Origin: a virus
Strand: one strand, 5' to 3'
Virus record (IMG/VR): IMGVR_UViG_3300036861_000355
Span: 1-39,877 of that record
DNA: 39,877 bases
Below the pieces are notes generated by a model. The model saw only the letters and a program-made list of their open reading frames with translations. It searched no databases and had not been told where the DNA came from. A program made the translations under genes and the position numbers. This document shows, in pieces, positions 1-6,401 of this stretch (positions are counted from its first letter, which is position 1; the number at the start of each line of letters is the position of its first letter).

Positions 1-182
1 GGTGGCCAGAAGTCTAGGATTCTTTGGGCTATACTTCTAGAGAGTTTTCCCTTGTAGGACTTACAATGAGACTTGTAGATAGTCCTAGGAATGAATACTA
101 TCCTAAGGGGATTCTTCCCTGGGAATGGAGCAGGGATATCCCCAAGGGGAAGAAGCATTGCTTTATTAAGCTTAAGATTCAT
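1..182 (-). CDS. hypothetical protein, C-terminus cut by window edge
   Basis: An open frame of 60 codons runs from an ATG at 180-182 to the left edge without a stop. The ATG overlaps the TGA of the upstream gene (ATGA), as at several other leftward junctions, which supports translational coupling. The visible part begins MNLKLNKAMLLPLG and is basic and Pro-rich. I recognise no domain. It is partial: the end lies outside the window. Confidence 0.55.
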   Translation of the reverse strand, partial: MNLKLNKAMLLPLGDIPAPFPGKNPLRIVFIPRTIYKSHCKSYKGKLSRSIAQRILDFWP

Positions 183-385
183 TCGTATGTGTCCTCAGGA
201 GTTAGTCCTAGTTCTTTTAGAAGAACGGGGTATGTTAGTGAGAGGAGTTTTCTTCTTAGACTTTCTAGCGTAAAGCAAAAGCCACGCGCCCAAGAGGTTT
301 CGGGCGGATACCACAGTTCACTCGCTCTACTACATTCCCACCCTCTTTCTACTATAATTTTCTCAAGTCTCCTCAGACAAAGCAT
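179..385 (-). CDS. hypothetical protein, 68 aa
   Basis: The ATG at 385 follows an AGGAG located over the stop of the upstream gene. The protein is small, with two Cys residues and a mixed basic/acidic composition (begins MLCLRRLEKIIVERG). No family is recognised. A 125-aa plus-strand frame overlaps this locus, but the same-strand tiling, RBS and ATGA coupling to the next gene favour this one. Confidence 0.5.
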   Translation of the reverse strand: MLCLRRLEKIIVERGWECSRASELWYPPETSWARGFCFTLESLRRKLLSLTYPVLLKELGLTPEDTYE

Positions 386-390
386 ATTTC

Positions 391-966
391 CTAGCTCCTA
401 AGGTGGTTTACTAAGTCTAATGCCTTGAGGAATGCCTCACTTCTTTCCAGTTCAAACTTCCAGTCGTCAATACAAAACCTATCACAAAGGGGTATCCCCC
501 ACTTAGAAAACAGGGTAACTTCATCACATTGAACACAGCGCTTGTCGAATTGGAGCTTCTTGAATACCTCTACAAGTAGTAGATTGCAGTCATTCTTCTT
601 ACTATGTTCTTTCCTTTGTTCTACGTGTACCAAAACCATGCATCTTCTACAAGTACTATACTGTGCTCCGGGGTATCTGTTTCCAATCCAATACCTGTAG
701 TCGTTTTCGTCTAGGTTGCCCTTGGATTCTAGTATTGGAATGCCACTTAGTTTTACTTCTTTAGAACTTCTGCTTTCTCTTCCTTTACTCGCCCAAGCCG
801 GAACATCCGAGTCATCCCCTAGGTTGTATACTCCGTAGTGTTCAGAGTAGGGAGAGGAGTAGTGGGAGTAGTGGTGGATCTCCCTTTCTAGGTGCTTTAG
901 CTTTGGGAGTCTTCTGCCCCTTTGGGAGAATCTACTTCTTAGTAGGGAGATCGGAACTACTTCCAT
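391..966 (-). CDS. hypothetical protein with two CxxC pairs
   Basis: 191 aa. The N-terminal half is basic and Tyr/Ser-rich. The second half carries CRRC and CVQC pairs plus a CDRFC, an arrangement compatible with a zinc-binding fold. It overlaps the end of the upstream gene by 10 bp. It is one of many Cys-pair proteins in this arm. Function unknown; there is no nuclease or transcription-factor motif I can name. Confidence 0.6.
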   Translation of the reverse strand: MEVVPISLLRSRFSQRGRRLPKLKHLEREIHHYSHYSSPYSEHYGVYNLGDDSDVPAWASKGRESRSSKEVKLSGIPILESKGNLDENDYRYWIGNRYPGAQYSTCRRCMVLVHVEQRKEHSKKNDCNLLLVEVFKKLQFDKRCVQCDEVTLFSKWGIPLCDRFCIDDWKFELERSEAFLKALDLVNHLRS

Positions 967-1142
967 GGATAGGTCCTGAAGCGCCGCGGCTTGTTCTCAA
1001 TATCTCTTTTTGGAAACATATGATAACAACAATCCTTATCAGCACATAAAATCAGATCAACCGCGTCTGAAAGTCTTTCTCTAATCCTTCTAGGGAGAAC
1101 GTCCCATTCTTCTAGAATAATCTCTTCGATAGGAGAAAGCAT
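957..1142 (-). CDS. hypothetical protein, 61 aa, Cys-containing
   Basis: Starts MLSPIEEIILEEWDVLPRR, an acidic then basic helix, followed by CADKDCC and a basic tail. The ATG directly follows the near-perfect palindrome AGAGTAATACTCT, which recurs elsewhere in the window. Unknown function. Confidence 0.55.
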   Translation of the reverse strand: MLSPIEEIILEEWDVLPRRIRERLSDAVDLILCADKDCCYHMFPKRDIENKPRRFRTYPWK

Positions 1143-1338
1143 AGAGTATTACTCTTTGTTAATAGGGTTTCCACTACTCCTACAGTAGCTTTCACCCTAC
1201 CAGATGTTGAGCGTTGAAGAACTCCCGCCGAGTAGGGACTGGTATCCCTAAAAGACAGAACACTCTTCATCCTACCTGTAGCTGGCCGAAGCCAGGCTTT
1301 AGGCAATAGCTATGGAAGCTACCGCTCCCATAGGGTAC
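1143..1338 (-). other. structured intergenic segment, 196 nt
   Basis: No convincing gene. Read on the minus strand it can form several short hairpins: CTATGG/CCATAG around a 12-nt loop, CTGGC-UUCG-GCCAG (a UUCG tetraloop), UAGGGA/UCCCUA, and the palindrome AGAGTAATACTCT just before the next ATG. A 52-64-codon frame crosses it (stop at 1112, possible ATG at 1270) but has a weak RBS and overlaps the next gene by 30 bp, so I do not call it. Confidence 0.4.
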
Positions 1339-1554
1339 TTACTCTGCTCTTACAGCAGCTATCCTAGAAAGCTCTTGTACAACAACTCTGATTCCCGCTC
1401 TCACTCCTTCTAAAAATAGATTAAGGTGAAGAAGCGGCATATTCGCTTTTATAATTTTATTAAATTCCTCTCTTAGACAGAGAGATTTACGTCTGTCGGT
1501 CCTCCGCCTAGACGCAGAGGTCACACGTCTGCTACCGCCTTTGCGTCTCTCCAT
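1339..1554 (-). CDS. small Arg-rich protein, RRxxDRR / EGxRxGI family
   Basis: 71 aa. An Arg-rich N-terminus (ASRRRTDRRKS) is followed by helices ending in FLEGVRAGI. The same two-part design appears at 9172-9390 (FRDGFRTGI) and, more loosely, at 6021-6203 (FMEGFRRGL), suggesting a paralogous set. The start has a strong GGAAGGAGG provided by the end of the upstream gene. Nucleic-acid binding is plausible from charge only. Confidence 0.65.
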   Translation of the reverse strand: MERRKGGSRRVTSASRRRTDRRKSLCLREEFNKIIKANMPLLHLNLFLEGVRAGIRVVVQELSRIAAVRAE

Positions 1555-1556
1555 AA

Positions 1557-1724
1557 CTAGCCTCCTTCCAACTTCTTACAATCCCTAGGTACCCACCCCA
1601 CTACATAAACTGGGGGTCTATATCTAGTTTTCTCTTGGTGCTTCATTCCCATTAGGCGCTTCCGTTTCCTTCGAGTCATCTGACTCGTAGGTTTCCACTT
1701 TCCACCTTTGCTTCCACTGGCCAT
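1557..1724 (-). CDS. hypothetical basic protein, 55 aa
   Basis: A short gene between the RNA ligase and the Arg-rich protein. The ATG at 1724 follows AAAGAGG. The sequence begins MASGSKGGKWKPTSQ, then TRRKRKRLMG, and ends VGWVPRDCKKLEGG. Its last codons supply the GGAGG ribosome binding site for the next gene. Very basic; no family recognised. Confidence 0.6.
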   Translation of the reverse strand: MASGSKGGKWKPTSQMTRRKRKRLMGMKHQEKTRYRPPVYVVGWVPRDCKKLEGG

Positions 1725-1741
1725 AGCTATGTGCCTCTTTT

Positions 1742-2356
1742 TTAGAAGTCCTTCGTTTTAAGTTTTACTATTAGTCTACTTCCGTTTTTGTCAAACAGTG
1801 TTTCTATGGTCCTTCCTACCATTCCCTCAGCTTGACGTTTACCCTCATTCAAACGCGAAGGAAATCCCTGCCGAACTAATTCAGTAGCTTCTTCAAGCGT
1901 GAAGTTCCCAATAAAGGGGACAGTTTCCAAACCTAGCTTGACTGCTATGTCAAGAACATTTTCTCTGTTCAGCCACCATTTACCTTCGACTAGAATGTCG
2001 AAAACTATGAATCTCTTCTCAGTACTATAGTCACCCCCGCCCTTTTGTATACCCGCACCGTATCCTTCCCCGTAGATTACTACTCCAGTCTGTTGGAAGA
2101 TTTCTTGTAATTTAGAAGCACTTACATTCTCATATAACCATTTTATTAAATCTCCAGGTATTTGGGCCTTGTCCGTCCTTCCACCAAAGGATAACTTTCC
2201 GCCTTCCCAAATACAGCGGATGTTCATACCGTCAATCTTTTCAGTGAACTGCCATGTCTTAATGAGCCCATAGACACGGTTCTTCAAAACAGCAGGGTTT
2301 ACTTTGAACGAGCGCAGGTCCCGCTCGTATAGTGTTTCTATTTTTAGGTACTCCAC
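1742..2356 (-). CDS. RNA ligase (nucleotidyltransferase superfamily)
   Basis: 204 aa. Ligase motif I is EKIDGMNIR near residue 40, with the Lys that takes AMP. Motif III/IIIa-like segments are VVIYGEGYG and FIVFDILVEG. Motif IV is EGMVGR, and motif V ends the protein as LIVKLKTKDF. This matches the PF09414-type RNA ligases, which join 3'-OH and 5'-phosphate RNA ends using ATP. The start is GTG, preceded by AAAGGAG at the right distance. It lies immediately downstream of a tRNA gene and an RlaP-like enzyme, which supports an RNA repair role. No C-terminal substrate domain is visible, so it is a minimal ligase. Confidence 0.88.
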   Translation of the reverse strand: MEYLKIETLYERDLRSFKVNPAVLKNRVYGLIKTWQFTEKIDGMNIRCIWEGGKLSFGGRTDKAQIPGDLIKWLYENVSASKLQEIFQQTGVVIYGEGYGAGIQKGGGDYSTEKRFIVFDILVEGKWWLNRENVLDIAVKLGLETVPFIGNFTLEEATELVRQGFPSRLNEGKRQAEGMVGRTIETLFDKNGSRLIVKLKTKDF

Positions 2357-2371
2357 TACTACTCCTTTACT

Positions 2372-2448
2372 TGGTAGCGCAGACGGGACTTAAACCCGTA
2401 GTCTTTTGATTGAAAGTCAAATGAGTTAGTCGGTTATTCTACTGCGCC
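2372..2448 (-). tRNA. tRNA-Glu: tRNA-Glu (anticodon TTC)
   Basis: 77 nt including an encoded CCA. Acceptor GGCGCAG pairs with CTGCGCT (one G-U). The anticodon stem TTTGA/TCAAA closes the loop CTTTCAA, giving anticodon UUC. The T-arm is ACGGG-TTTAAGT-CCCGT. The D-stem has one mismatch. Its 5' end overlaps the last codons and stop (TAG) of the upstream RlaP-like gene by 10 nt, so tRNA processing would cut that mRNA. Confidence 0.93.
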
Positions 2449-3242
2449 ATATGCGTTAGTATGTCAACCTTATATCCCATGCCCTTTTCCATTAGTGATA
2501 CAAGTAAGTCTTCAATCTTGTCATACTGTGGTTCCACTGGGAGGGGGGAACTCTCATAGGCTTCTTTGGACTTTAGAAAAAGGTCCTCTATCTGTGCCCT
2601 AACTTCTGGAAGCGTAACCTTGCCAGTTTTTATTGCTACTAGTTCTTCCCAGTCGGCCCGTCTTACATTCAACTGCCCTGTTTGAAGGAACTCGATCCCT
2701 TGACGTAGCAGACGCACGCAATGCGAAGCATTTTTGGTGTCGTATCCAAACTTCAGCACTAGTCCCTTACGTTTCTCCCCCATATAGCCCTGGAATTCCG
2801 CTGCAAAAATCTTCTTAAACTGTGCATAGGCATAGCCATTGAAGGCGTTGAAGACGTGCTTACCCACAAATAACTCTTTATAGGCCCGCAGTCTCCAGCC
2901 AAGATCAGTTGTATACTCTCTGATAAGCAAGTCATTTGGAACCCAGAGTAAGCTAAGAACGTTCGGATTGCCTTGACTCAGAAGTCTAACCAACTTCGGC
3001 AATGAGTACAGTACTATATCAAACGGCCCACTTACAATTTCTTTTGTCCCCCGACTGCCCCATTCTTTTAATCCTAGTACAAAACGTGGGGATGGAACAA
3101 CTGCCCCCATTAAATCAATGTCGTCTACCCCTGTGGGTGCCGTAGGGTCAATGTAGGTATTATGCGCGACACTCCCACGATAGGCTAGTAATACTAGTCC
3201 TTCAGAGTTCTGGCCTAAGGCTTCTGTCAATTTCTCAAGCAT
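2439..3242 (-). CDS. RlaP-like nucleotidyltransferase (DNA polymerase beta superfamily)
   Basis: 267 aa. The nucleotidyltransferase signature is near the N-terminus: RGSVAHNTYI (residues ~22-31), then a VDDIDLMG with the metal-binding Asp pair. FDIVLY probably supplies the third Asp. The rest is helical. This is the pattern of PF10127 (RlaP/YcgL-type), often linked to RNA repair genes. Here it is followed by a tRNA and an RNA ligase. The ATG has no clear ribosome binding site and sits at the edge of a long structured leader; an ATAAC/GTTAT hairpin could involve the start codon. The exact substrate (RNA ends, tRNA) is unknown. Confidence 0.82.
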   Translation of the reverse strand: MLEKLTEALGQNSEGLVLLAYRGSVAHNTYIDPTAPTGVDDIDLMGAVVPSPRFVLGLKEWGSRGTKEIVSGPFDIVLYSLPKLVRLLSQGNPNVLSLLWVPNDLLIREYTTDLGWRLRAYKELFVGKHVFNAFNGYAYAQFKKIFAAEFQGYMGEKRKGLVLKFGYDTKNASHCVRLLRQGIEFLQTGQLNVRRADWEELVAIKTGKVTLPEVRAQIEDLFLKSKEAYESSPLPVEPQYDKIEDLLVSLMEKGMGYKVDILTHMAQ

Positions 3243-3817
3243 AACAAATGTGTCTTGAAGTTATTCTAGTCGCTATTGCCCAGGTAGCCTTGCACTTTCT
3301 GCTCTCGTGTGTAGCCTGTCGCTGAAGCATAAGACCCTTCACTCTGAGAATGTTGGGGAGACTGGGGCCACGTAAGGTGCTAGCTATTACGATGTCCTTA
3401 CTCCGCGCTTTCGCACTGACCGTCGCCGGCGCGCTGAGCGGCTCGCTCGGCTGTCTCCCCTATGCTTTCTAGGATGCTCCGTTGTATTCTGTCCTTACTA
3501 TGCCCCCTAGTCAAGGGAATTCCCTAAGAAAGGCGTATCCAAGACCCGCCCTTCTAGTCTAAAGACTCCGATTCTAAGTTCTAGCCCTTGGGTTAATACT
3601 TCCGACAGACTTTCCAGAGAAGGGGCCGCCTAAGCAGCCTCTATGATATCCCCAGACTTCTGCCTCTCCCAGAGGGACTGAGTCTCTTAGAAAGGGACTC
3701 CTTACTAAAAGAACTTTCTAGAAAACCCCCACTATAGGCCCAGAAAAAGCAGGCCAAGGTAGGGACCTCCCACACGGGCTGCGTTTCACCTCCGACTCCC
3801 TTGACTAGGAGTTATTC
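3243..3817 (-). ncRNA. large structured non-coding tract, ~575 nt
   Basis: No gene of credible size on either strand. On the minus strand the RNA folds into many local helices: GGGGAGAC (3453-3460) with GTCTCCCC (3354-3361) encloses a ~90-nt domain containing GAGCG-AGC-CGCTC, GUGC-GAAA-GCGC (GNRA loop) and GTAAGG/CCTTAC. Elsewhere are GGCUGC-UUAG-GCGGCC, AGTC-TTTA-GACT inside CCAAG/CTTGG, GAGTC/GACTC, GAAAG/CTTTC and ACTCC/GGAGT. Size, ornate folding and tRNA proximity recall the phage-associated ROOL and GOLLD RNAs, but I cannot confirm either. It could also be a long 5' leader of the RlaP-like gene. Confidence 0.55.
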
Positions 3818-4000
3818 TTAGGTTGGACGTGCCTCTCTACATTTGCATTCTGGGCAGAGTACCCTACTTGGCTTAACTTTTCCCTTAAGTATAGCGTGAA
3901 AGAATGAGAAATGGCAATTCTTACACACGTAGAGACAGCTGTAAGTAGTAGGATCGGGGTTCATTTTACTCAAGTTCCCAGGGAAGTAATCCTGTTTCAT
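3818..4000 (-). CDS. zinc-ribbon-like small protein
   Basis: About 60 aa. Two Cys pairs, CKNC and CPECKC, are separated by a helix, as in zinc ribbons. The start is uncertain: ATG at 4000 (GAAGAG just upstream) or ATG at 3964, right after the stop of the upstream gene. Unknown role. The large structured tract begins directly after its stop. Confidence 0.55.
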   Translation of the reverse strand: MKQDYFPGNLSKMNPDPTTYSCLYVCKNCHFSFFHAILKGKVKPSRVLCPECKCREARPT

Positions 4001-4094
4001 CAAACTCTTCACATACGCACTCTTCTTGTGTTCCTCCGCAAGTTCCACAGTGCTCGTTGGGTTGTGGTAGTATTCTCCAAGCCCAAGTGCTCAT
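3966..4094 (-). CDS. small Cys-pair protein, 42 aa
   Basis: Starts MSTWAWRILPQPNEHCGTC with an AAAGGAAAG ribosome binding site ahead. It carries CGTCGG and CVC. I chose this ATG over a longer upstream frame because the longer form would overlap the neighbouring gene almost completely. Unknown function, probably metal binding. Confidence 0.5.
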   Translation of the reverse strand: MSTWAWRILPQPNEHCGTCGGTQEECVCEEFDETGLLPWELE

Positions 4095-4107
4095 TATTTT
4101 CTTTCCT

Positions 4108-4287
4108 TTATGCAGTTTGGCTCTCATCTTTAGGGCTTCTCCCACGACCATGACATTCGGGACACCGCAAGCAAACATCCCATGATGTGGTCCTGGTTTT
4201 ACCCTGCCGTATGACAACGTACCCATTCCCGCCACACCGGCCGCAGACGAAGAGTGGCTTGCCGTGGTGGAGTTTAGTTCTCGTCAC
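4108..4287 (-). CDS. DnaJ-type Cys-repeat small protein, 59 aa
   Basis: GTG start at 4287 overlapping the TGA of the upstream gene (GTGA). It has CGRCGGNG and CLRCPECHGRG, the CxxCxGxG pattern of DnaJ-type zinc fingers, without a J-domain. A longer frame (ATG 4368) would overlap the upstream gene by 85 nt. Likely a small zinc protein; role unknown. Confidence 0.55.
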   Translation of the reverse strand: MTRTKLHHGKPLFVCGRCGGNGYVVIRQGKTRTTSWDVCLRCPECHGRGRSPKDESQTA

Positions 4288-4772
4288 TTCCTCACCGCCT
4301 CCAGCGCGGCTTTGGCTTCTCGGATGCCCCTCTCGGCATAAGGCCGATTGATATTCCACTTGGTCCATCCTCCATCAAGAAGCCATTTCATGTGCTTAAT
4401 GGCCTTCTCCAGCGCCGCCACTAGGGCGTCGCGCTGGCTCTCCAATGCCTTGATTTGCTCGTTTCTATGAGCAGCAAGGGCAAGCGCCTTTTCGGAGCCC
4501 TCGTCGAATCTATCCTTGAGTGCTTGAACCTTGATCGCAAACTCTCGCTCGCAGGCCGTGCAGTATCCGCACTTGTTATCTTTGCGTCTCTCGATCCGCC
4601 CGCTTTGGGTATTCGGCCACCAGCTTCGGCCATCCTCTTTTAACTTCCCAACGTGAACGCCAGGAATCCTTCGCTCCACCCAGTCCACCATCCGATGGCC
4701 TGTAATGCTGCAAGGGGATGGTTGACCTAGCATCTTTCTGATTCGACGGAGGTAGCTCTCACGGACTGACAT
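4284..4772 (-). CDS. hypothetical coiled-coil protein with Cys cluster, 162 aa
   Basis: ATG at 4772 preceded by AAAGAGGGA. The N-terminus is basic; CGYCTACE lies mid-protein, followed by a predicted coiled coil (KALALAAHRNEQIKALES) and an amphipathic end. Base composition is visibly richer in GC than the neighbours (many GCC, CGC, CTC codons), suggesting a more recent arrival. Function unknown. Confidence 0.6.
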   Translation of the reverse strand: MSVRESYLRRIRKMLGQPSPCSITGHRMVDWVERRIPGVHVGKLKEDGRSWWPNTQSGRIERRKDNKCGYCTACEREFAIKVQALKDRFDEGSEKALALAAHRNEQIKALESQRDALVAALEKAIKHMKWLLDGGWTKWNINRPYAERGIREAKAALEAVRK

Positions 4773-4811
4773 GGTTCCCTCTTTCATACTATAGATCATC
4801 AGCCCCTGGGC

Positions 4812-5012
4812 CTATAGCTTAAGCTTTCTAAAGCACTCTTCCCTTCCACAGAAGTCTACCCCTTCCCTTCTCTCAGTCACACTCCTAGAGCATATACAAG
4901 TTGTGTCTGGGTCTACCATTCCTAGTCCTTTGCATACTTTGCAAACTGTGCTTCCAGTCTTAGGATTATAGTAGAAGCCATTTTTACAGAGGGGGCAGAG
5001 TTCTACTCCCAT
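4812..5012 (-). CDS. zinc-ribbon-like protein with four Cys motifs, 66 aa
   Basis: Begins MGVELCPLCKNGFYY; then CKVCKGLG, CICS and CGREEC. The first half is a two-CxxC ribbon of DnaJ/rubredoxin-knuckle style. ATG 5012 is preferred to a TTG at 5036. The ATG is preceded by the palindrome AAGAGTAACTCTT, like the one before 957-1142. Unknown role. Confidence 0.6.
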   Translation of the reverse strand: MGVELCPLCKNGFYYNPKTGSTVCKVCKGLGMVDPDTTCICSRSVTERREGVDFCGREECFRKLKL

Positions 5013-5019
5013 AGAAGAG

Positions 5020-5097
5020 TTACTCTTTGTATACAAAGAAAGCTAGAATCAGCACTAAGAGCCATACGGCGCAAGCTATTACCAAGGGCCACTTCAT
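5020..5097 (-). CDS. 25-aa single membrane-helix peptide
   Basis: MKWPLVIACAVWLLVLILAF then FVYKE. One hydrophobic helix with a short charged tail. The ATG overlaps the TGA of the upstream gene (ATGA); an in-frame ATG five codons upstream is an alternative. It resembles the 25-aa peptide at 5283-5360, which also ends YKE. Possibly a membrane-targeted host-takeover peptide. Confidence 0.5.
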   Translation of the reverse strand: MKWPLVIACAVWLLVLILAFFVYKE

Positions 5098-5273
5098 ATT
5101 TTCGCCAGGCATTTCCAACAGGCTTTATGTGAGTGCATACTTAGACCAAACATACTTATGCTTGGAAGAATTGAATAGAAGTAAGTTGTCTTAAGACAAT
5201 AGTAGCATCTGGCGGGGTGCTTCTTTCTGTAGATCTTGTGCCCATCTTCATTTACTTTGAATCTAAGCTTCAT
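5094..5273 (-). CDS. zinc-ribbon-like protein, 59 aa
   Basis: ATG at 5273. Begins MKLRFKVNEDGHKIYRKK, then CYYC, a hydrophobic middle, and a final CWKC: a CxxC-x(n)-CxxC ribbon. It is coupled by ATGA to the downstream membrane peptide. Unknown function. Confidence 0.6.
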   Translation of the reverse strand: MKLRFKVNEDGHKIYRKKHPARCYYCLKTTYFYSILPSISMFGLSMHSHKACWKCLAKI

Positions 5274-5282
5274 TTGAAGTGG

Positions 5283-5360
5283 CTATTCTTTGTAACGAGA
5301 GGGTAGTAGAAGTAACACTAGGCAATACACCATGAAAGCTACTACAAAGTAATAATTCAT
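5283..5360 (-). CDS. 25-aa single membrane-helix peptide
   Basis: MNYYFVVAFMVYCLVLLLLP then SRYKE. A single hydrophobic helix with positive tail. The ATG overlaps the stop of the upstream Cys-rich gene (ATGA). It may be a relative of 5020-5097 (same length, same last three residues). Its position in an unbroken coupled chain is the main reason to call it. Confidence 0.5.
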   Translation of the reverse strand: MNYYFVVAFMVYCLVLLLLPSRYKE

Positions 5361-5773
5361 TGGGCTCTACTTTCTATCTGAACTAGTACATTGCCTTTGT
5401 TACCTCTGGGAATCTCTACATGCTCCCTTACTCCCATAGGAGTAAAGCCCATGTAGTAGGGATTCCCACTCCTCCCTAGAAGGAGCCGAACCATCTTCTT
5501 TAGAAACTTAGCTTCTTCAGGAAACACAGCTTGTAGAGGACCACACATCCATACTCCACAAGACACAGGCTTGTCGGTACAGCCCCTTTCTCCTAGTCTG
5601 GAGCAGCCATTACAACAACCCCCGCCCCAGAAGAATACATCCTTTATTCTAAAGCCTCCCGTGTGGCGCTCAGCCCTTATACACCTAAGACACACTTCTC
5701 TCATTGCTGTACGTTCCCAGTATTTCTCTAGGGCCTTGAGTATAAGTTTGTCTGTAAAGGAAGGTAGAGTCAT
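5357..5773 (-). CDS. Cys-rich hypothetical protein, 138 aa
   Basis: Cys motifs CLRC (residue ~28), CCNGC, CTDKPVSCGVWMCG fall within the first 80 residues; the C-terminus is a basic mixed domain. The number of Cys (about ten) suggests metal or Fe-S binding. It is coupled at both ends by ATGA. No family recognised. Confidence 0.62.
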   Translation of the reverse strand: MTLPSFTDKLILKALEKYWERTAMREVCLRCIRAERHTGGFRIKDVFFWGGGCCNGCSRLGERGCTDKPVSCGVWMCGPLQAVFPEEAKFLKKMVRLLLGRSGNPYYMGFTPMGVREHVEIPRGNKGNVLVQIESRAQ

Positions 5774-6042
5774 AAGCCCAGTGCTTCTTTAACACAAAGT
5801 CCGCAAAGCCCAGTGGAATTATAGCCTCCTTCGTTATGTGCGACTATGACTACAGGACAAATATAATACTCTGGAACTAGCTTATTTGTAAGAAGTTCTC
5901 TAGTAAAGGGACCTCTACAATGCCTACAATGTTCTTCGTAGTTTGAAAGTATGTAGTCTGTGTGAATTTCAAAGCTAGGTCCTTCCCAAAGGGAACCCTC
6001 CGCTACCACTGCCTTCTTAGTCATATTCTCTGGGCTCTCCAA
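5770..6042 (-). CDS. Cys-pair hypothetical protein, 90 aa
   Basis: CRHC around residue 40 and CGLC near the C-terminus, spaced like a treble-clef or HNH-like zinc knuckle, but no HNH catalytic motif is visible. It overlaps the upstream gene by 22 nt and the next by ATGA. Function unknown. Confidence 0.6.
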   Translation of the reverse strand: MESPENMTKKAVVAEGSLWEGPSFEIHTDYILSNYEEHCRHCRGPFTRELLTNKLVPEYYICPVVIVAHNEGGYNSTGLCGLCVKEALGL

Positions 6043-6203
6043 GCATGGAGTTCTAGTCCCCTTCTAAAACCTTCCATAAAGGGAGTTTTGGAACAGCATG
6101 GACAACCCGAATGGAGAGTCCATAGTCTTTCTATTTCCCTTCTTAGCTTACGGTCTATCCTCCTCTCTAGCTGGAAGACTTTGATACCAGTTTTTCTACG
6201 CAT
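6021..6203 (-). CDS. small Arg-rich protein with CPCC and EGFRRG motif
   Basis: 60 aa. The N-terminus is dense in Arg/Lys (LERRIDRKLRREIERL), followed by CPCC, then FMEGFRRGLELHAWRAQRI. The FxEGFRxG ending is shared with 1339-1554 and 9172-9390, so it may belong to the same paralogous set. It overlaps both neighbours. Confidence 0.58.
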   Translation of the reverse strand: MRRKTGIKVFQLERRIDRKLRREIERLWTLHSGCPCCSKTPFMEGFRRGLELHAWRAQRI

Positions 6204-6292
6204 AGTTTAATAGTTTCTCCAAGGAGTCCTACTAGAAGTCCCAAGGCCCACCCCACTAGGCAACCTAAAGCTATGGCCTTTAGGGGGTTCAT
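6167..6292 (-). CDS. small membrane peptide, 41 aa
   Basis: MNPLKAIALGCLVGWALGLL continues as VGLLGETIKL: one Gly-containing hydrophobic helix followed by a polar tail. The ATG overlaps the TGA of the upstream small frame (ATGA). It overlaps the next gene by 37 nt. Called on hydrophobicity and coupling only. Confidence 0.45.
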   Translation of the reverse strand: MNPLKAIALGCLVGWALGLLVGLLGETIKLCVEKLVSKSSS

Positions 6293-6396
6293 TCAGCCCA
6301 CAGTTGGAAGTGCTGAGAAACGTATTTCTCTCGAATTAAGTACCTTAATCCTACTCTCAGATGTTCCTCCCCAAGGCCGAATGTTTCCTCTGTCAT
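6289..6396 (-). CDS. short hypothetical protein, 35 aa
   Basis: MTEETFGLGEEHLRVGLRYL, then a basic/aromatic end. A GAGGA lies just upstream of the ATG, but too close to be ideal. The same frame stays open for about 40 codons upstream and reads protein-like (REEKFLQREIFQAVLRK), overlapping 6402-6530. It may therefore be the tail of a longer gene joined by a frameshift. Confidence 0.35.
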   Translation of the reverse strand: MTEETFGLGEEHLRVGLRYLIREKYVSQHFQLWAE

Positions 6397-6401
6397 CTTC
6401 C

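Noticed and set aside
24-401. 125-codon plus-strand frame at the left edge
   Set aside because: Opposite to all neighbouring genes, no RBS, and overlaps two minus-strand frames joined by ATGA coupling.
1112-1306. Minus-strand frame of 64 codons
   Set aside because: Weak start signals, 30-bp overlap with the better-supported 957-1142 gene, and no protein-like pattern; treated as a structured gap.
3243-3817. Firm assignment to ROOL or GOLLD RNA
   Set aside because: Only size, folding and tRNA proximity agree; no consensus segment could be verified by eye.
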